Assembly: GCF_902498825.1 (NCBI RefSeq)
Contig: NZ_LR701459.1
Span: 2,403,890 to 2,467,889, forward strand
Origin: Rhizobium sp. EC-SD404
GTDB lineage: Bacteria > Pseudomonadota > Alphaproteobacteria > Rhizobiales > Rhizobiaceae
Direction of reading: 5' to 3'
DNA length: 64,000 nt
Shown: piece after piece, positions 17,398 to 27,047 of the stretch
Layout of the letters: each line of letters starts with the position of its first letter
Position numbering within the stretch: position 1 is the stretch's first letter
The notes under the pieces: generated by a model
What the model saw: only the letters and a program-made list of their open reading frames with translations
Databases searched by the model: none
Told to the model about the DNA's origin: nothing
Position numbers and translations under genes: made by a program

Positions 17398-18650
17398 ACG
17401 TGCTTTTCCAACCAGGTTTCGATCACGCCATGCAGCGCGTCGGTCAGCGGCTCGTCGTCGAGCTCTTCGACGACCTCATTGACGAAGGCCTGCACCAGCA
17501 TGCGCCGTGCAACGGCTTCCGGAATGCCACGCGACTTCAGATAGAAGAGATGAACCGCATCGATGTCGGCAACCGTGGCACCGTGGGCGCACTGAACGTC
17601 GTCGGCAAAGATCTCGAGTTCCGGCTTGGTGGAGAACTCGCCTTCGTCGGAAAGAAGCAGCGTATTGGAGGCCATCCGCGCATCGGTCTTCTGCGCATGC
17701 GGCGCCACGCGGATCTGCCCCTGGAACACGCCACGCGCGCGATCGAAGACGACGCTGCGGATGATTTCCGTCGACGTCGTGTTTGGCACGTCGTGGCCGA
17801 GCGTCATCGTCACGTCGGTGTGGCTGTCGCCGCCGAGCAGATTGACGCCGCGCAGCTTGAAGTCGGCGCCTTCGCCGGCCGTCACGACATGCACTTCCTG
17901 ACGAATGAGCTTGCCACCTGCATTGACGATGCACAGCGTGAGCCGCGCATCCTCGCCGAGCGACACGTTGATCTGCCCGAGATGGCTGTCGGCGCGGCCC
18001 TGCCCCTGCACGATCACCCAGGTGACGATGGCCTCCCGATCGAGCGTGAGGTGCGTAACAGCGGAGACGAGCGCCGGAGCGTCGCCGGAATTCAGGTGGC
18101 GTTCGAACAGCGTCACGCTGGCATGGGCACCGACACGGACGTCGTGTCGCAGATGCGCCTGGCCACCATCATGGACCGCCTGCAGCTCGATCGGCGCCTC
18201 GATCTTCGCACCGTCCGCGACCGTGATCGCAAAGCCGGTGTCGGCGAAAGCAGCATTGAGACGCCCGACGGCATCGTCGTCGCCCCGTGCCGCAAGCGTC
18301 AGCGATCCGTCGGCAAGACGCGTCTGAAAATCGACCACGGCCACACCGGCGGGCAATACGGCACCTTGGCTGTTCGACGCCAGAACCGTGGCCCCTGCGA
18401 TCATAGGGTCAACGGCATGCTGCGACAGCCCCGCACCTTGTGGCACGTCGCGCAGCAACGACCGGAAGTCCGTATAGTGCCAGCTTTCGACGCGACGCGT
18501 CGGCAGTCCACGGCTTAGCAATGCACCGAACAGCGCGCTGCGCTGCGAAAGAGCAACCTCGCCACCCGGCAGAGATTGCTTCACCGCATCGAAATGCGTC
18601 GACAGGGCCTGTTCGCCGGCCGTCAGCGGCGGCTTCGTTTGAATGTTCAT
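17394..18650 (-). CDS. sufD: Fe-S cluster assembly protein SufD
   Basis: A 418-residue beta-helical scaffold partner that joins SufB and SufC in the SufBC2D complex. The C-terminal part has the shared SufB/SufD pattern: VQCAHGATVADIDAVHLFYL, then SRGIPEAVARRMLVQAFVNE. The start MNIQTKP at 18650 follows AAGGAG; the longer frame to 18734 would run into sufC. It overlaps sufS by 4 bp. Confidence 0.93.
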   Translation of the reverse strand: MNIQTKPPLTAGEQALSTHFDAVKQSLPGGEVALSQRSALFGALLSRGLPTRRVESWHYTDFRSLLRDVPQGAGLSQHAVDPMIAGATVLASNSQGAVLPAGVAVVDFQTRLADGSLTLAARGDDDAVGRLNAAFADTGFAITVADGAKIEAPIELQAVHDGGQAHLRHDVRVGAHASVTLFERHLNSGDAPALVSAVTHLTLDREAIVTWVIVQGQGRADSHLGQINVSLGEDARLTLCIVNAGGKLIRQEVHVVTAGEGADFKLRGVNLLGGDSHTDVTMTLGHDVPNTTSTEIIRSVVFDRARGVFQGQIRVAPHAQKTDARMASNTLLLSDEGEFSTKPELEIFADDVQCAHGATVADIDAVHLFYLKSRGIPEAVARRMLVQAFVNEVVEELDDEPLTDALHGVIETWLEKHV

Positions 18651-18678
18651 CGGCTTGCGCTCCTTTGTTCCAGGTGCA

Positions 18679-19434
18679 TCAAGCGGCCGCGCCGATGATG
18701 TCCGCGTAGCCGTTTTCTTCGAGTTCGAGCGCAATATCCTTGCCGCCCGACTTCACCACCTGCCCCTTGTAGAGGACGTGGACCGTATCCGGCACGATGT
18801 GCTCGAGAAGGCGCTGATAATGCGTGATGACGACAATGGCGCGATCCGGCGAGCGGAGCGCGTTCACGCCGTCGGCGACGATCTTGAGCGCATCGATGTC
18901 GAGACCGGAATCGGTCTCGTCCAGCACGCAGAGCTTCGGCTGAAGCAGCGCCATCTGCAGGATTTCGGCCCGCTTCTTCTCGCCACCCGAAAAACCGACA
19001 TTGACCGGACGCTTGAGCATGCCGATGTCGATCTGAAGATCGGCGGCAGATGCCTTGACGAGGCGCAGAAAGTCCGGCGTCGACAGTTCGCCCTCGCCCC
19101 GAGCCTTGCGCTGCTCGTTGAGCGCCACCTTCAGGAACTGCATCGTCGCCACACCCGGAATTTCGACCGGATACTGGAAAGCAAGGAAAATGCCCGAAGC
19201 GGCACGCTCCGACACGTCCATTTCCAGAATGCTCTCGCCGTTGAAGAGAATGTCGCCCTCGGTGACTTCGTAGTCCGAGCGTCCTGCGAGGATGTAGGAA
19301 AGCGTCGACTTGCCCGACCCGTTCGGCCCCATGATCGCCGCCACTTCACCCGCCTTGACGGTCAGATTCAGCCCCCGGATGATTTCGGTTTCGGTATCCG
19401 CGATGCGGGCGTGGAGGTTCCTGATTTCAAGCAT
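18679..19434 (-). CDS. sufC: Fe-S cluster assembly ATPase SufC
   Basis: A 251-residue ABC-type ATPase of the SufBC2D scaffold. Visible motifs are Walker A GPNGSGKST near residue 37, the signature FSGGEKKRAEI, and Walker B LCVLDETDSGLD, in which the DETDSGLD form is specific to SufC. It sits between sufB and sufD on the same strand with short gaps. Confidence 0.96.
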   Translation of the reverse strand: MLEIRNLHARIADTETEIIRGLNLTVKAGEVAAIMGPNGSGKSTLSYILAGRSDYEVTEGDILFNGESILEMDVSERAASGIFLAFQYPVEIPGVATMQFLKVALNEQRKARGEGELSTPDFLRLVKASAADLQIDIGMLKRPVNVGFSGGEKKRAEILQMALLQPKLCVLDETDSGLDIDALKIVADGVNALRSPDRAIVVITHYQRLLEHIVPDTVHVLYKGQVVKSGGKDIALELEENGYADIIGAAA

Positions 19435-19485
19435 GGTCTTTGGACGTCCCTTGGTCTGTATTTCGGCTCGAAGAGGTGGCTGCGA

Positions 19486-20955
19486 TCAGCCAACGCTTCC
19501 TTCGAGTGAGATGTTGATGAGCTTCTGGGCCTCGACGGCGAATTCCATCGGCAGTTCCTGGATGACTTCACGCACGAAGCCATTGACGATGAGCGCGACG
19601 GCTTCTTCTTCCGGGATGCCGCGCTGCATGCAGTAGAACAGCTGGTCCTCGGAGATCTTCGACGTCGTCGCCTCGTGCTCGAACTGCGCGGTGGCGTTCT
19701 TCGCCTCGATGTAAGGCACCGTATGCGCGCCGCACTTCTCGCCGATCAGCAGGGAGTCGCACTGCGTGAAATTGCGCGCGTTGGACGCCTTGCTGTGAGC
19801 CGAGACCTGGCCGCGGTAAGTGTTCGACGAATTGCCGGCCGAAATGCCCTTGGAGATGATGCGGCTCGACGTGTTCTTGCCGAGATGGATCATCTTGGTG
19901 CCGCTATCGACCTGCTGATAGCCGTTCGAAACGGCGATCGAATAGAACTCGCCGCGCGAATTGTCGCCCCGCAGGATGCAGGACGGATATTTCCAGGTGA
20001 TCGCCGATCCGGTTTCGACCTGCGTCCACGAGATCTTAGAGTTCTTGCCGCGGCAATCGCCGCGCTTGGTCACGAAGTTGTAGATACCGCCCTTGCCGTT
20101 CTTGTCGCCCGGATACCAGTTCTGCACGGTCGAGTACTTGATCTCGGCATCGTCGAGAGCCACCAGTTCGACGACGGCAGCGTGGAGCTGGTTCTCGTCG
20201 CGCTGCGGCGCGGTGCAACCTTCCAGATAGGAAACGTAGGCACCTTCTTCGCAGATGATCAGCGTGCGTTCGAACTGACCGGTGTTCTTCTCGTTGATGC
20301 GGAAATAGGTCGAAAGCTCCATCGGGCAACGCACGCCCTTGGGCACGAACACGAACGATCCGTCGGTGAAGACCGCCGAGTTGAGCGTGGCGTAATAATT
20401 GTCCGTCGTCGGAACGACCGTGCCGAGATATTTACGCACCAGTTCCGGATGCTCGCGGACGGCCTCGGAGAACGACATGAAGAGCACGCCGGCCTTCTTC
20501 AGCTCTTCCTTGAAGGTCGTGACGACCGACACCGAATCGAACACGGCGTCCACGGCCACGCGGCGGTTCTCGACGCCGGCCAGGATTTCCTGTTCGCCGA
20601 GCGGGATGCCGAGCTTCTCGTAGGTGCGCAGAAGTTCCGGATCGACGTCGTCCAGGCTCTTCGGACCGGGCGTCTTCTTCGGCGCCGAGTAATAATAGAT
20701 GTCGTTGAAGTCGATCTTCGGATAATCGACGCGAGCCCAGTTCGGCTCTTCGAGCGTCAGCCAGCGCTTGTAGGCGTCGAGGCGCCATTCAAGCATCCAC
20801 TCCGGCTCTTCCTTCTTGGCGGAGATGAAGCGAATGATGTCTTCGCTCAGGCCCTTGGGAGCCTTGTCGCTTTCGATGATCGTCTCGAAACCGTATTTAT
20901 ATTGATCGACATCAATCTTTCGAACGCGTTCGATGGTTTCCTGCACTGCAGGCAT
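19486..20955 (-). CDS. sufB: Fe-S cluster assembly scaffold SufB
   Basis: A 489-residue scaffold on which Fe-S clusters are built, with SufC and SufD. Typical segments are [40 protein letters not shown] and [20 protein letters not shown]. Of three in-frame ATGs, the one at 20955 lies seven bases after GGAG and is the likely start. A 122-bp gap separates it from the class I desulfurase upstream; that gap holds a strong hairpin (20981-21001). Confidence 0.95.
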   Translation of the reverse strand: MPAVQETIERVRKIDVDQYKYGFETIIESDKAPKGLSEDIIRFISAKKEEPEWMLEWRLDAYKRWLTLEEPNWARVDYPKIDFNDIYYYSAPKKTPGPKSLDDVDPELLRTYEKLGIPLGEQEILAGVENRRVAVDAVFDSVSVVTTFKEELKKAGVLFMSFSEAVREHPELVRKYLGTVVPTTDNYYATLNSAVFTDGSFVFVPKGVRCPMELSTYFRINEKNTGQFERTLIICEEGAYVSYLEGCTAPQRDENQLHAAVVELVALDDAEIKYSTVQNWYPGDKNGKGGIYNFVTKRGDCRGKNSKISWTQVETGSAITWKYPSCILRGDNSRGEFYSIAVSNGYQQVDSGTKMIHLGKNTSSRIISKGISAGNSSNTYRGQVSAHSKASNARNFTQCDSLLIGEKCGAHTVPYIEAKNATAQFEHEATTSKISEDQLFYCMQRGIPEEEAVALIVNGFVREVIQELPMEFAVEAQKLINISLEGSVG

Positions 20956-20980
20956 CGCCATACTCCGTCTTTTTATCACC

Positions 20981-21012
20981 ACCGCCGAAAGCGGCGGGTG
21001 GTTTCCCTGTCA
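20981..21012 (-). promoter_or_regulatory. Hairpin leader before sufB with a motif shared with thrS
   Basis: On the minus strand TGACAGGGAAACCACCCGC runs into a strong hairpin (CCACCCGCCG - CTTT - CGGCGGTGG) that ends about 25 bases before the SufB start. Nearly the same TGACAGG-AACCACCCGC sequence plus a hairpin stands before thrS. It may be a leader control element, a processing or internal transcription signal within the operon, or a small dispersed repeat. No known riboswitch class was recognised. Confidence 0.4.
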
Positions 21013-21077
21013 GTTTGCGACGCTGGCTAACAGAAAGCCGGCGTCAGCGAAATCAGTTCTGGTGCAAGGCAGCCATG

Positions 21078-22238
21078 CTAGGCCGCAACCCTGCGCCGTC
21101 GTGCCGCAAGCCGCGAAAACGCGTCGATGCAGCGATCCACTTCGGCTTCCGTCGTTTGCCAGCCGGGGCTGATGCGGATCGCACCGGCCTCCGCGTCCAG
21201 CCCGAGCCCTTCGAGCACATGGCTTCGTCCGACCTTGCCCGACGAGCAGGCCGAACCGGCCGAAACCGAAAGCCCTTCCAAATCGAGCGCAATCTGCATT
21301 GTCTCGGCCTTCATGCCAGGCAGCGCCACATAGGTGGTGTTGCACAGCCGGTCGGCTCCTGCCGAAACGATCTCGGCGTCCGGAGCGACCTTCAGAAGAG
21401 CCGTCTCCAGCCGATCGCGCAAGCGACGCAGCCGATCGGCTTCCGATGTCAAAGCGTCCCCTGCTATATGGGCTGCGACACCAAAACCGACAATAGCACT
21501 CAGGTTTTCGGTGCCCGATCGATGACCCGATTCTTGACCGCCGCCGGCAACGAGTGGGACAGGCATCAATTGCTGGCCGACCGAGACCAGCGCACCGATC
21601 CCCTTGGGGCCACCCATCTTGTGCGCCGACAGCATGAGAAAATCCGCGCCAATCGCTGCAATGTCGATCGCCAGCCGCCCTGGCGCCTGCGCGGCATCGA
21701 CGACGAGGATACCGCCCGCTGCGCGTGTGAGGGCCGAAATCTCGGCGATCGGCTGGATAACGCCCGTCTCGTTGTTGGCAAGCGCCACGGCCACCATCGG
21801 AAGCCCGAGAGATGTGTCGTGCGCCTCCAGAACCGCCTGAAGCGTCGCTAGATCTAGAACGCCATTTCTATCGACCGGCAGGCGCTCGACGGCTTCGACC
21901 GGAAAACGCCCGCCCGACAGCACGCAGAGATGCTCGATCGCGCAGACATAAAGCCGCCCGACCGCCAACCGCGACCGCCCCATGCGGAAATCCGGTGTCA
22001 GCACGTGGCTCGCCGCTTCGCTGGCGCCACTCGTGAAGATCACATTGGCCGGATCGGCGCCGACGAGCTTTGCAACCTTCGACCGCGCGTCTTCGATACG
22101 CTGGCGCGCCTTTCGCCCCTCGGCATGCACGGAAGACGGATTGCCGACGACCGAAAAGGCGTCGATCATCTCTTCGCGCACGCCATCGAGCAATGGCGCC
22201 GTCGCGTTGTAATCGAGATATGAGCGTTCGCCCGGCAT
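21078..22238 (-). CDS. Class I cysteine desulfurase (NifS/IscS-like), first gene of the suf operon
   Basis: A 386-residue PLP enzyme that releases sulfur from cysteine. Motifs are YLDYNATAPL at the N-terminus, the PLP lysine in LSAHKMGGPKGIGAL and the active-site loop SAGSACSSGKVG, which is class I, unlike the SufS later in the operon. I recall that the Agrobacterium suf operon also starts with such a second desulfurase (called sufS2). The upstream region holds an ICE-box-like site, so the operon probably responds to iron through Irr. Confidence 0.9.
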   Translation of the reverse strand: MPGERSYLDYNATAPLLDGVREEMIDAFSVVGNPSSVHAEGRKARQRIEDARSKVAKLVGADPANVIFTSGASEAASHVLTPDFRMGRSRLAVGRLYVCAIEHLCVLSGGRFPVEAVERLPVDRNGVLDLATLQAVLEAHDTSLGLPMVAVALANNETGVIQPIAEISALTRAAGGILVVDAAQAPGRLAIDIAAIGADFLMLSAHKMGGPKGIGALVSVGQQLMPVPLVAGGGQESGHRSGTENLSAIVGFGVAAHIAGDALTSEADRLRRLRDRLETALLKVAPDAEIVSAGADRLCNTTYVALPGMKAETMQIALDLEGLSVSAGSACSSGKVGRSHVLEGLGLDAEAGAIRISPGWQTTEAEVDRCIDAFSRLAARRRRVAA

Positions 22239-22342
22239 ATCGGTCCAGATCGATTTGTGCTGCGCAAGTTCAGTCGGTTCGGATCACATCTGAAACTGCT
22301 TCTTGAGAACCGCCGCCGCGTGAAAGCGGACCGGCCTCGCAG

Positions 22343-22359
22343 TTTCGAACCATTCTAAA
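22343..22359. promoter_or_regulatory. ICE-box-like site for the iron regulator Irr
   Basis: TTTCGAACCATTCTAAA matches the rhizobial ICE-box pattern TTTAGAA-N3-TTCTAAA with one mismatch. It lies 105 bp before the first gene of the suf operon. Irr is the haem-responsive Fur-family regulator of rhizobia, and suf genes are known members of iron regulons in this group. The match is seen; regulation is inferred. Confidence 0.62.
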
Positions 22360-22421
22360 GTGTTGTAGGCCGCAGGCCCTCGGGCGTCAAGGTTTGAGGT
22401 GTCAGACCACGCACCCAAACC

Positions 22422-22441
22422 GCATAACGCACGCGTTATGC
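22422..22441. promoter_or_regulatory. Perfect 9-bp-arm palindrome, candidate operator
   Basis: GCATAACGC-AC-GCGTTATGC is a 20-bp palindrome with perfect 9-bp arms and a 2-bp centre. It lies 184 bp before the suf operon start and 217 bp before the hydrolase start. No T-run follows, so it is not a terminator. It may bind a dimeric regulator; which one is unknown. Confidence 0.45.
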
Positions 22442-22657
22442 CCGGCCATCGAGGCTTTGCGCATTTTTGTTGAAACGCGAAGGCCGCTTGCCTTAAGAGA
22501 GGCGACCGATCATTCGCGGTCCGACGACGGATCGCAAGGCGAGCGTCTGCGTTCACCATTGCCCTGCATCTGGATGCGCCAAACTTCCCGGCGCTGGTGG
22601 ATGTGCTGATCCATCAAGGACAGTCGAGGGCACGCGCCGTATCGCGATGGAGTTACG

Positions 22658-23335
22658 ATGCCTGAAGTCATCTTCAACGGCCCAGCCGGCCGTCTCGAAG
22701 GCCGCTATCAGCCGGCCAAGCAGAAGAACGCGCCGATCGCGATCGTGCTGCACCCCCACCCGCAGTTCGGCGGGACGATGAACAACCAGATCGTCTACCA
22801 GCTCTTCTATATGTTTCAGCAGCGCGGCTTCACGACTCTGCGCTTCAATTTTCGCGGCATCGGTCGCAGCCAGGGCGCTTTCGATCATGGCGCGGGCGAA
22901 TTGTCGGATGCAGCCGGCGCGCTCGACTGGGTGCAGTCGCTCCATCCCGACTCAAAGAGCTGCTGGGTGGCCGGCTATTCCTTCGGTTCGTGGATCGGCA
23001 TGCAGCTCCTGATGCGCCGCCCCGAAATAGAGGGCTTCATTTCGGTCGCCCCGCAGCCCAACACCTACGACTTCTCCTTCCTGGCGCCCTGCCCGTCGTC
23101 CGGCCTCATCATCCATGGCGACGCCGACCGCGTCGCGCCGGAAAAGGACGTTCAGGGACTCGTCGAGAAGCTGAAGACGCAGAAGGGTATTCTCATCACG
23201 CAGAAGACCATGCCCGGCGCCAACCATTTCTTCTCCGGCCAGGTCGATACGCTGATGGGCGAATGCTCCGATTATCTTGACGCCCGGCTTCGTGGCGAGC
23301 TGGTGCCTGAGCCCGCCGCCAAGCGCATCCGCTGA
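22658..23335 (+). CDS. Alpha/beta hydrolase (COG2945-like)
   Basis: A 225-residue cytosolic serine hydrolase. The nucleophile Ser108 lies in AGYSFGSW, the acid is in HGDADRVAP, and the histidine is in GANHFFSG. Early segments LHPHPQFGGTMNNQ and RFNFRGIGRSQG are typical of the COG2945 group. Substrate unknown. It reads away from the suf operon, followed 20 bp later by a GNAT acetyltransferase on the same strand, so the two may be co-transcribed. Confidence 0.86.
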   Translation: MPEVIFNGPAGRLEGRYQPAKQKNAPIAIVLHPHPQFGGTMNNQIVYQLFYMFQQRGFTTLRFNFRGIGRSQGAFDHGAGELSDAAGALDWVQSLHPDSKSCWVAGYSFGSWIGMQLLMRRPEIEGFISVAPQPNTYDFSFLAPCPSSGLIIHGDADRVAPEKDVQGLVEKLKTQKGILITQKTMPGANHFFSGQVDTLMGECSDYLDARLRGELVPEPAAKRIR

Positions 23336-23355
23336 TCGACGGGCGGGAACGGACG

Positions 23356-23814
23356 ATGACCATCGATCTGAACGCCCGCCCCTTCGAAGCTGCAGACCTT
23401 CCAATCTACGCCGGCTGGTTCGACGACGAAGAACTGCGCCGCCGCATCGATCCGCCGGACGGATTCTGGCTCGAGCACGTCTCGCGCACCGACCGGGGCA
23501 ATCGCTGTTATTGCCTGACGCTCGTTCAGGACGTCGACCTCATCGCCGTCGTGCAATACGATTTCGAGGATTACGACCGGGTTTCGCTCTTGATCAGCGT
23601 CCGTCCCGACAGCCGCGGCCGCGGCGTAGGGCGCGCGGCGCTGTTGCGCACCATTCCGGAATTGGCACCAGAGGTTCGCTACATCGACAGCTATATCGAG
23701 CCCGACAATCTGGCGTCGCTGGCGCTCATCCGGCGCCTTGGTTTCGAACCGATCGAAGCGGATATCATCGATGAAGGCTTCATGGGCTTTCGGCTGTGTG
23801 TGGATAGGCCGTAA
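23356..23814 (+). CDS. GNAT family N-acetyltransferase
   Basis: A 152-residue acetyl-CoA-dependent acetyltransferase. The acetyl-CoA loop is seen as [15 protein letters not shown] (R-x-x-G-x-G/A), followed by [20 protein letters not shown], the usual motif B region. The substrate cannot be told. Its last 35 bp overlap the 3' end of anmK on the other strand. Confidence 0.85.
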   Translation: MTIDLNARPFEAADLPIYAGWFDDEELRRRIDPPDGFWLEHVSRTDRGNRCYCLTLVQDVDLIAVVQYDFEDYDRVSLLISVRPDSRGRGVGRAALLRTIPELAPEVRYIDSYIEPDNLASLALIRRLGFEPIEADIIDEGFMGFRLCVDRP

Positions 23815-24925
23815 CGCCACCGGTCACCGGTGATCTGACCCGGGTCGTGCCGGGAAATGTGAGCGCGAGCCCCTTCAGCGAGCGCACGGCGAGATAGGCC
23901 CAAGCCTCCGCTTCCATGCCGTCCCCATCGAAGCCGACCTCTTCGGCGACCGAGACCTGCGCGCCGGATGCCCCCGCCATTCTGCGCAGGTCTTCAATGA
24001 TCACCCGGTTCTTCCGTCCACCTCCGCAGATGATCCAGCGCTTGGGCGGCTTCGGAAAATGATCGGCCGCCTTGATGATCGCGGCAGCGCTCACATGGGC
24101 GAGCGTACGTGCACCGTCGGCCAGTTCCACTTCGTGATCGCCCGGCGGCGGAAAGTCGTTGCGGTCGAGCGACCGGCGGATATCCGCCGTGAAGAAGTCC
24201 GAGGCGAGATACCGCTCGGCAAGCGCCGCGACCACGCCGCCTTCGCTGGCGATCGCACCGCCCTGATCGAACGGTACGCCTGCATGGCGCTCCACCCATT
24301 GGTCGATCAACGTATTGCCGGGGCCGCTGTCGAACGCGACCAGTTCGTCGTTTTCGCCAACATAGGTGACGTTCGAGATGCCGCCAATATTGACGAAGAC
24401 GACCGGTCGTTCATCCAGCGATGCCGCCAATGCCCGGTGATAGACGGGCACCAGCGGCGCACCTTCTCCCCCGTGCGCCATGTCGTTGGCGCGCATGTCG
24501 TAGACCACGTGCACACCGAGTTCGTCCGCCAGAAGCTGGCCGAGGCCGAGTTGTACCGTCAGCGCCTGCCCCGGGCGGTGCAGCACCGTTTGCCCGTGAA
24601 ACCCGACCACGTCGATATCGGAAAGCCGCAGACCATTGTCCGTCACAAACCGCCGAACGGCCTCCGCATGGCGCATCGTCAGCTCGCGTTCGAGTTCACT
24701 GAGATCGCCCGGCCGGTCCTCGCGTTTGACGATGGACTTGGCGGTTTCCAGCGCGTCCGCCAGGCGCCGCCGAAATGCTGGCTCGTAGGAATAGCCTGCC
24801 GCCGGCCCACGCTCCACGAAGGTCGCGCCATCCGTCGAGAGGAGCGCGACGTCGATGCCATCGAGCGAAGTGCCGCTCATCAGGCCGATGGCAGTCAGCC
24901 GGCTCGCCGCCTCAAGCTTCGTCAT
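23780..24925 (-). CDS. anmK: Anhydro-N-acetylmuramic acid kinase
   Basis: A 381-residue kinase that cleaves and phosphorylates 1,6-anhydro-MurNAc to MurNAc-6-phosphate in peptidoglycan recycling. The diagnostic [15 protein letters not shown] is at the N-terminus, followed by [11 protein letters not shown] and [12 protein letters not shown]. The C-terminal [17 protein letters not shown] completes the ATPase-fold core. It converges with the GNAT gene, overlapping it by 35 bp, and is divergent from tyrS. Confidence 0.95.
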   Translation of the reverse strand: MTKLEAASRLTAIGLMSGTSLDGIDVALLSTDGATFVERGPAAGYSYEPAFRRRLADALETAKSIVKREDRPGDLSELERELTMRHAEAVRRFVTDNGLRLSDIDVVGFHGQTVLHRPGQALTVQLGLGQLLADELGVHVVYDMRANDMAHGGEGAPLVPVYHRALAASLDERPVVFVNIGGISNVTYVGENDELVAFDSGPGNTLIDQWVERHAGVPFDQGGAIASEGGVVAALAERYLASDFFTADIRRSLDRNDFPPPGDHEVELADGARTLAHVSAAAIIKAADHFPKPPKRWIICGGGRKNRVIIEDLRRMAGASGAQVSVAEEVGFDGDGMEAEAWAYLAVRSLKGLALTFPGTTRVRSPVTGGVTAYPHTAESP

Positions 24926-24949
24926 CGAATAGGTTTTCCTGGCGATAGA

Positions 24950-24993
24950 GAGTTTCGAGGTGACGTGGCCACCGGTTCACCATATCGAAACGC
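24950..24993. repeat. Divergent copy of the 44-bp palindromic repeat
   Basis: This 44-bp segment between anmK and tyrS matches the copy at 37611 at about 34 of 44 positions, keeping GTTTC, AGGTGA, CACCGGTTCACC and GAAACGC. Same length, same palindrome layout. Confidence 0.55.
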
Positions 24994-25143
24994 GACAAAG
25001 CCAAAACTTAGAGTAATTGAGCGATTCACGGAAAGCGAAATGACTCGAAGGGGTGAACTCGACGCGAAAGCGTGCTAATCGCCCGCGCCATCGGCCCGCA
25101 CGACAAGTCGGCCGTCCCTCCCAGTCCCGTGGAACAGCCTGTC

Positions 25144-26397
25144 ATGTCGAAATTCAAATCCGATTTCCTCCGCACGCTCGACGAGCGCGGCTTCATTCAC
25201 CAGATCTCGGATGAGACCGGCCTCGACCAGCTTTTCCAGACCGAAACCGTGTCTGCCTATATCGGCTTCGACCCGACGGCCTCCAGCCTGCATGTCGGCT
25301 CGCTCATCCAGATCATGATGCTGCACTGGATGCAGCAGACCGGCCACAAGCCGATCGCGCTGATGGGCGGCGGCACCGGGATGATCGGAGACCCCTCGTT
25401 CAAGGACGAGGCGCGCAAGCTCCAGACCGTCGAAGGCATCAAAGAGAACCTCGCCGGCATCCGCCGCGCCTTTGCGCCCTACCTGCAGTTCGGCGATGGC
25501 GCGACCGATGCGATGATGGTCAACAACGCCGACTGGCTGCTCGGCATCAACTATGTGGAATTCCTGCGCGATGTCGGCCGCCACTTCTCGGTCAACCGCA
25601 TGCTGTCCTTCGACAGCGTGAAACTGCGCCTCGATCGCGAGCAGTCGCTGTCCTTCCTGGAATTCAACTACATGATCCTCCAGGCCTACGATTTCGTGGA
25701 GCTCAACAAGCGCCACGGCGTGCGCATGCAGATGGGCGGCTCCGACCAGTGGGGCAACATCGTCAACGGCATCGATCTCGGCCACCGCATGGGCACGCCG
25801 CAGCTTTACGCGCTGACCTCGCCGCTGCTCACGACCGCATCCGGTGCCAAGATGGGCAAGTCGCTCGGCGGCGCCATTTGGCTTAACGCCGACATGCTGA
25901 GCCCCTATGACTTCTGGCAGTACTGGCGCAACACGGAAGACGCCGACGTCGCCCGCTTCCTCAAGCTCTACACGACGATGTCGATGGACGAGATCGCGCG
26001 TCTCGCGAGCCTCGGCGGATCGGAGATCAACGAGGTCAAGAAGATCCTCGCGACTGAAGTGACGGCGATGCTGCACGGACGGGCGGCCGCCGACGAAGCG
26101 GCCGAAACCGCGCGCAAGACCTTCGAGGAAGGTGCGCTCGCCGACAATCTGCCTTCGATCGACATTCCGCTTCCCGAGCTGGAGAGCGGCATCGGCGTTC
26201 TGGCGCTCTACGTCCGCGCCGGCCTTGCCGCATCGAACGGAGAGGCTCGCCGCCACGTCCAGGGTGGCGCGGTGAAGATCAACGACGTGCCGGTCGCCGA
26301 CGACAAGCACGTCATCGGTGCATCCGACCTCAACGACGATGGCGTGATCAAGCTTTCGCTCGGCCGCAAGAAACACATGCTCGTCCGCGCCGCCTGA
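25144..26397 (+). CDS. tyrS: Tyrosine-tRNA ligase
   Basis: A class I aminoacyl-tRNA synthetase of 417 residues from ATG 25144; the frame extends to 25072 but the added residues do not look native. The HIGH-type motif is ASSLHVGSL near residue 50, the KMSKS-type motif is AKMGKSLGG near 236, and the tyrosine-binding region is [12 protein letters not shown]. Residues about 350-417 form an S4 RNA-binding domain ([16 protein letters not shown]). A hairpin terminator follows. Confidence 0.95.
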   Translation: MSKFKSDFLRTLDERGFIHQISDETGLDQLFQTETVSAYIGFDPTASSLHVGSLIQIMMLHWMQQTGHKPIALMGGGTGMIGDPSFKDEARKLQTVEGIKENLAGIRRAFAPYLQFGDGATDAMMVNNADWLLGINYVEFLRDVGRHFSVNRMLSFDSVKLRLDREQSLSFLEFNYMILQAYDFVELNKRHGVRMQMGGSDQWGNIVNGIDLGHRMGTPQLYALTSPLLTTASGAKMGKSLGGAIWLNADMLSPYDFWQYWRNTEDADVARFLKLYTTMSMDEIARLASLGGSEINEVKKILATEVTAMLHGRAAADEAAETARKTFEEGALADNLPSIDIPLPELESGIGVLALYVRAGLAASNGEARRHVQGGAVKINDVPVADDKHVIGASDLNDDGVIKLSLGRKKHMLVRAA

Positions 26398-26461
26398 GCG
26401 CTACGCAGAATGCAGAACGTCGCAGCCCACAGCCTCGTGCCGAGGGCTGCCACAGACACTG

Positions 26462-26499
26462 AAACGGCCATCCTCGGGACAAGCCCCGGATGGCCGTTT
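26462..26499. terminator. Rho-independent terminator between tyrS and sugE
   Basis: A 12-bp perfect stem AAACGGCCATCC / GGATGGCCGTTT with a 14-base spacer lies between two convergent genes. It ends in TTTG on the right and begins with AAAC on the left, so it can serve both directions. Confidence 0.75.
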
Positions 26500-26510
26500 G
26501 ATTCTGAAGA

Positions 26511-26828
26511 TCAGCTACTTGCGAGCTTCAGCCCGGCGATGCCAAGTACGATGAGGCCGATGCTGGCGATCCGTGCCGGCGATGCTAATTCCCCGAAAAA
26601 GAGAATGCCGAACGTCGCCGTGCCGACGGCACCGAGCCCGGTCCAAACGGCATAGGCCGTCCCGAGCGGAAGATCGCGCATGGCGATGGACAACAGCCAG
26701 ATGCTGATTGCCATCGCGCCGATCGTCATGACGACAGGCAGGGGCCGCGAAAAGCCATCAAGGCTCTTCAGCCCAACCGCCCAACCAATTTCGAAAAGTG
26801 CTGCAACAACAAGAGTAAGCCAGGCCAT
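26511..26828 (-). CDS. sugE: Guanidinium exporter SugE/Gdx (small multidrug resistance family)
   Basis: A 105-residue inner-membrane protein with four helices, acting as a dimer that exchanges guanidinium ions for protons. The central glutamate is Glu13 in [12 protein letters not shown], and the SMR motif [15 protein letters not shown] is intact; this is the Gdx (SugE) rather than the EmrE pattern. The start at 26828 follows GGAGG; the open frame to 26900 is leader RNA. A two-hairpin guanidine-II riboswitch directly precedes it, strongly supporting guanidine export as its function. Confidence 0.93.
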   Translation of the reverse strand: MAWLTLVVAALFEIGWAVGLKSLDGFSRPLPVVMTIGAMAISIWLLSIAMRDLPLGTAYAVWTGLGAVGTATFGILFFGELASPARIASIGLIVLGIAGLKLASS

Positions 26829-26847
26829 GCCCGCCTCCATCAAGGAA

Positions 26848-26898
26848 GGGGCCGTCCCCGTTTGTCTACATTGTGAGAGCTGGCGAAGCCGTCTTCGC
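26848..26898 (-). ncRNA. Guanidine-II (mini-ykkC) riboswitch
   Basis: Two hairpins with ACGG tetraloops stand in tandem in the leader of sugE on the minus strand. P1 is GCGAAG-ACGG-CTTCGC (26883-26898); P2 is GGGG-ACGG-CCCC (26848-26859); the linker is 23 bases. The GGAGG ribosome site begins 9 bases after P2 (26834-26838). Paired ACGR-loop hairpins before a sugE gene define the guanidine-II class, in which guanidine binding to the loops frees the ribosome site. The structure is read from sequence; ligand response is known for the class. Confidence 0.88.
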
Positions 26899-27047
26899 AC
26901 TCCCTATATCTGCCACTCAGTCCCTCAAATCAAGAGCGTTCGCCGAAAACTGCGCGGAATTGCTGGTCTTTGCGCCAACGCTGCCTGGGTATGCTGGAAC
27001 CTCCCCGGCCCTGCCGTGTTCGACTGGCATCACTTCAGGAGTTCACA

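Larger units (their letters stand above)
22239..22657. other. 419-bp divergent intergenic region (suf promoter)
   Basis: The region lies between the suf operon (minus) and an alpha/beta hydrolase (plus) and has no supported gene. It holds an ICE-box-like palindrome at 22343-22359 and a second palindrome at 22422-22441. Promoters for both directions must lie here; no clear -35/-10 pair could be fixed. Confidence 0.5.

Noticed and set aside
16105..17544. 479-residue open frame opposite sufS
   Set aside because: SufS has intact PLP and cysteine motifs; the opposite frame is Arg/Asp/His-rich with no motif.
25144..25310. Possible T-box or other leader before tyrS
   Set aside because: No specifier loop, T-box sequence or terminator hairpin was found in the 218-bp upstream gap; T-boxes are also not expected in alphaproteobacteria.
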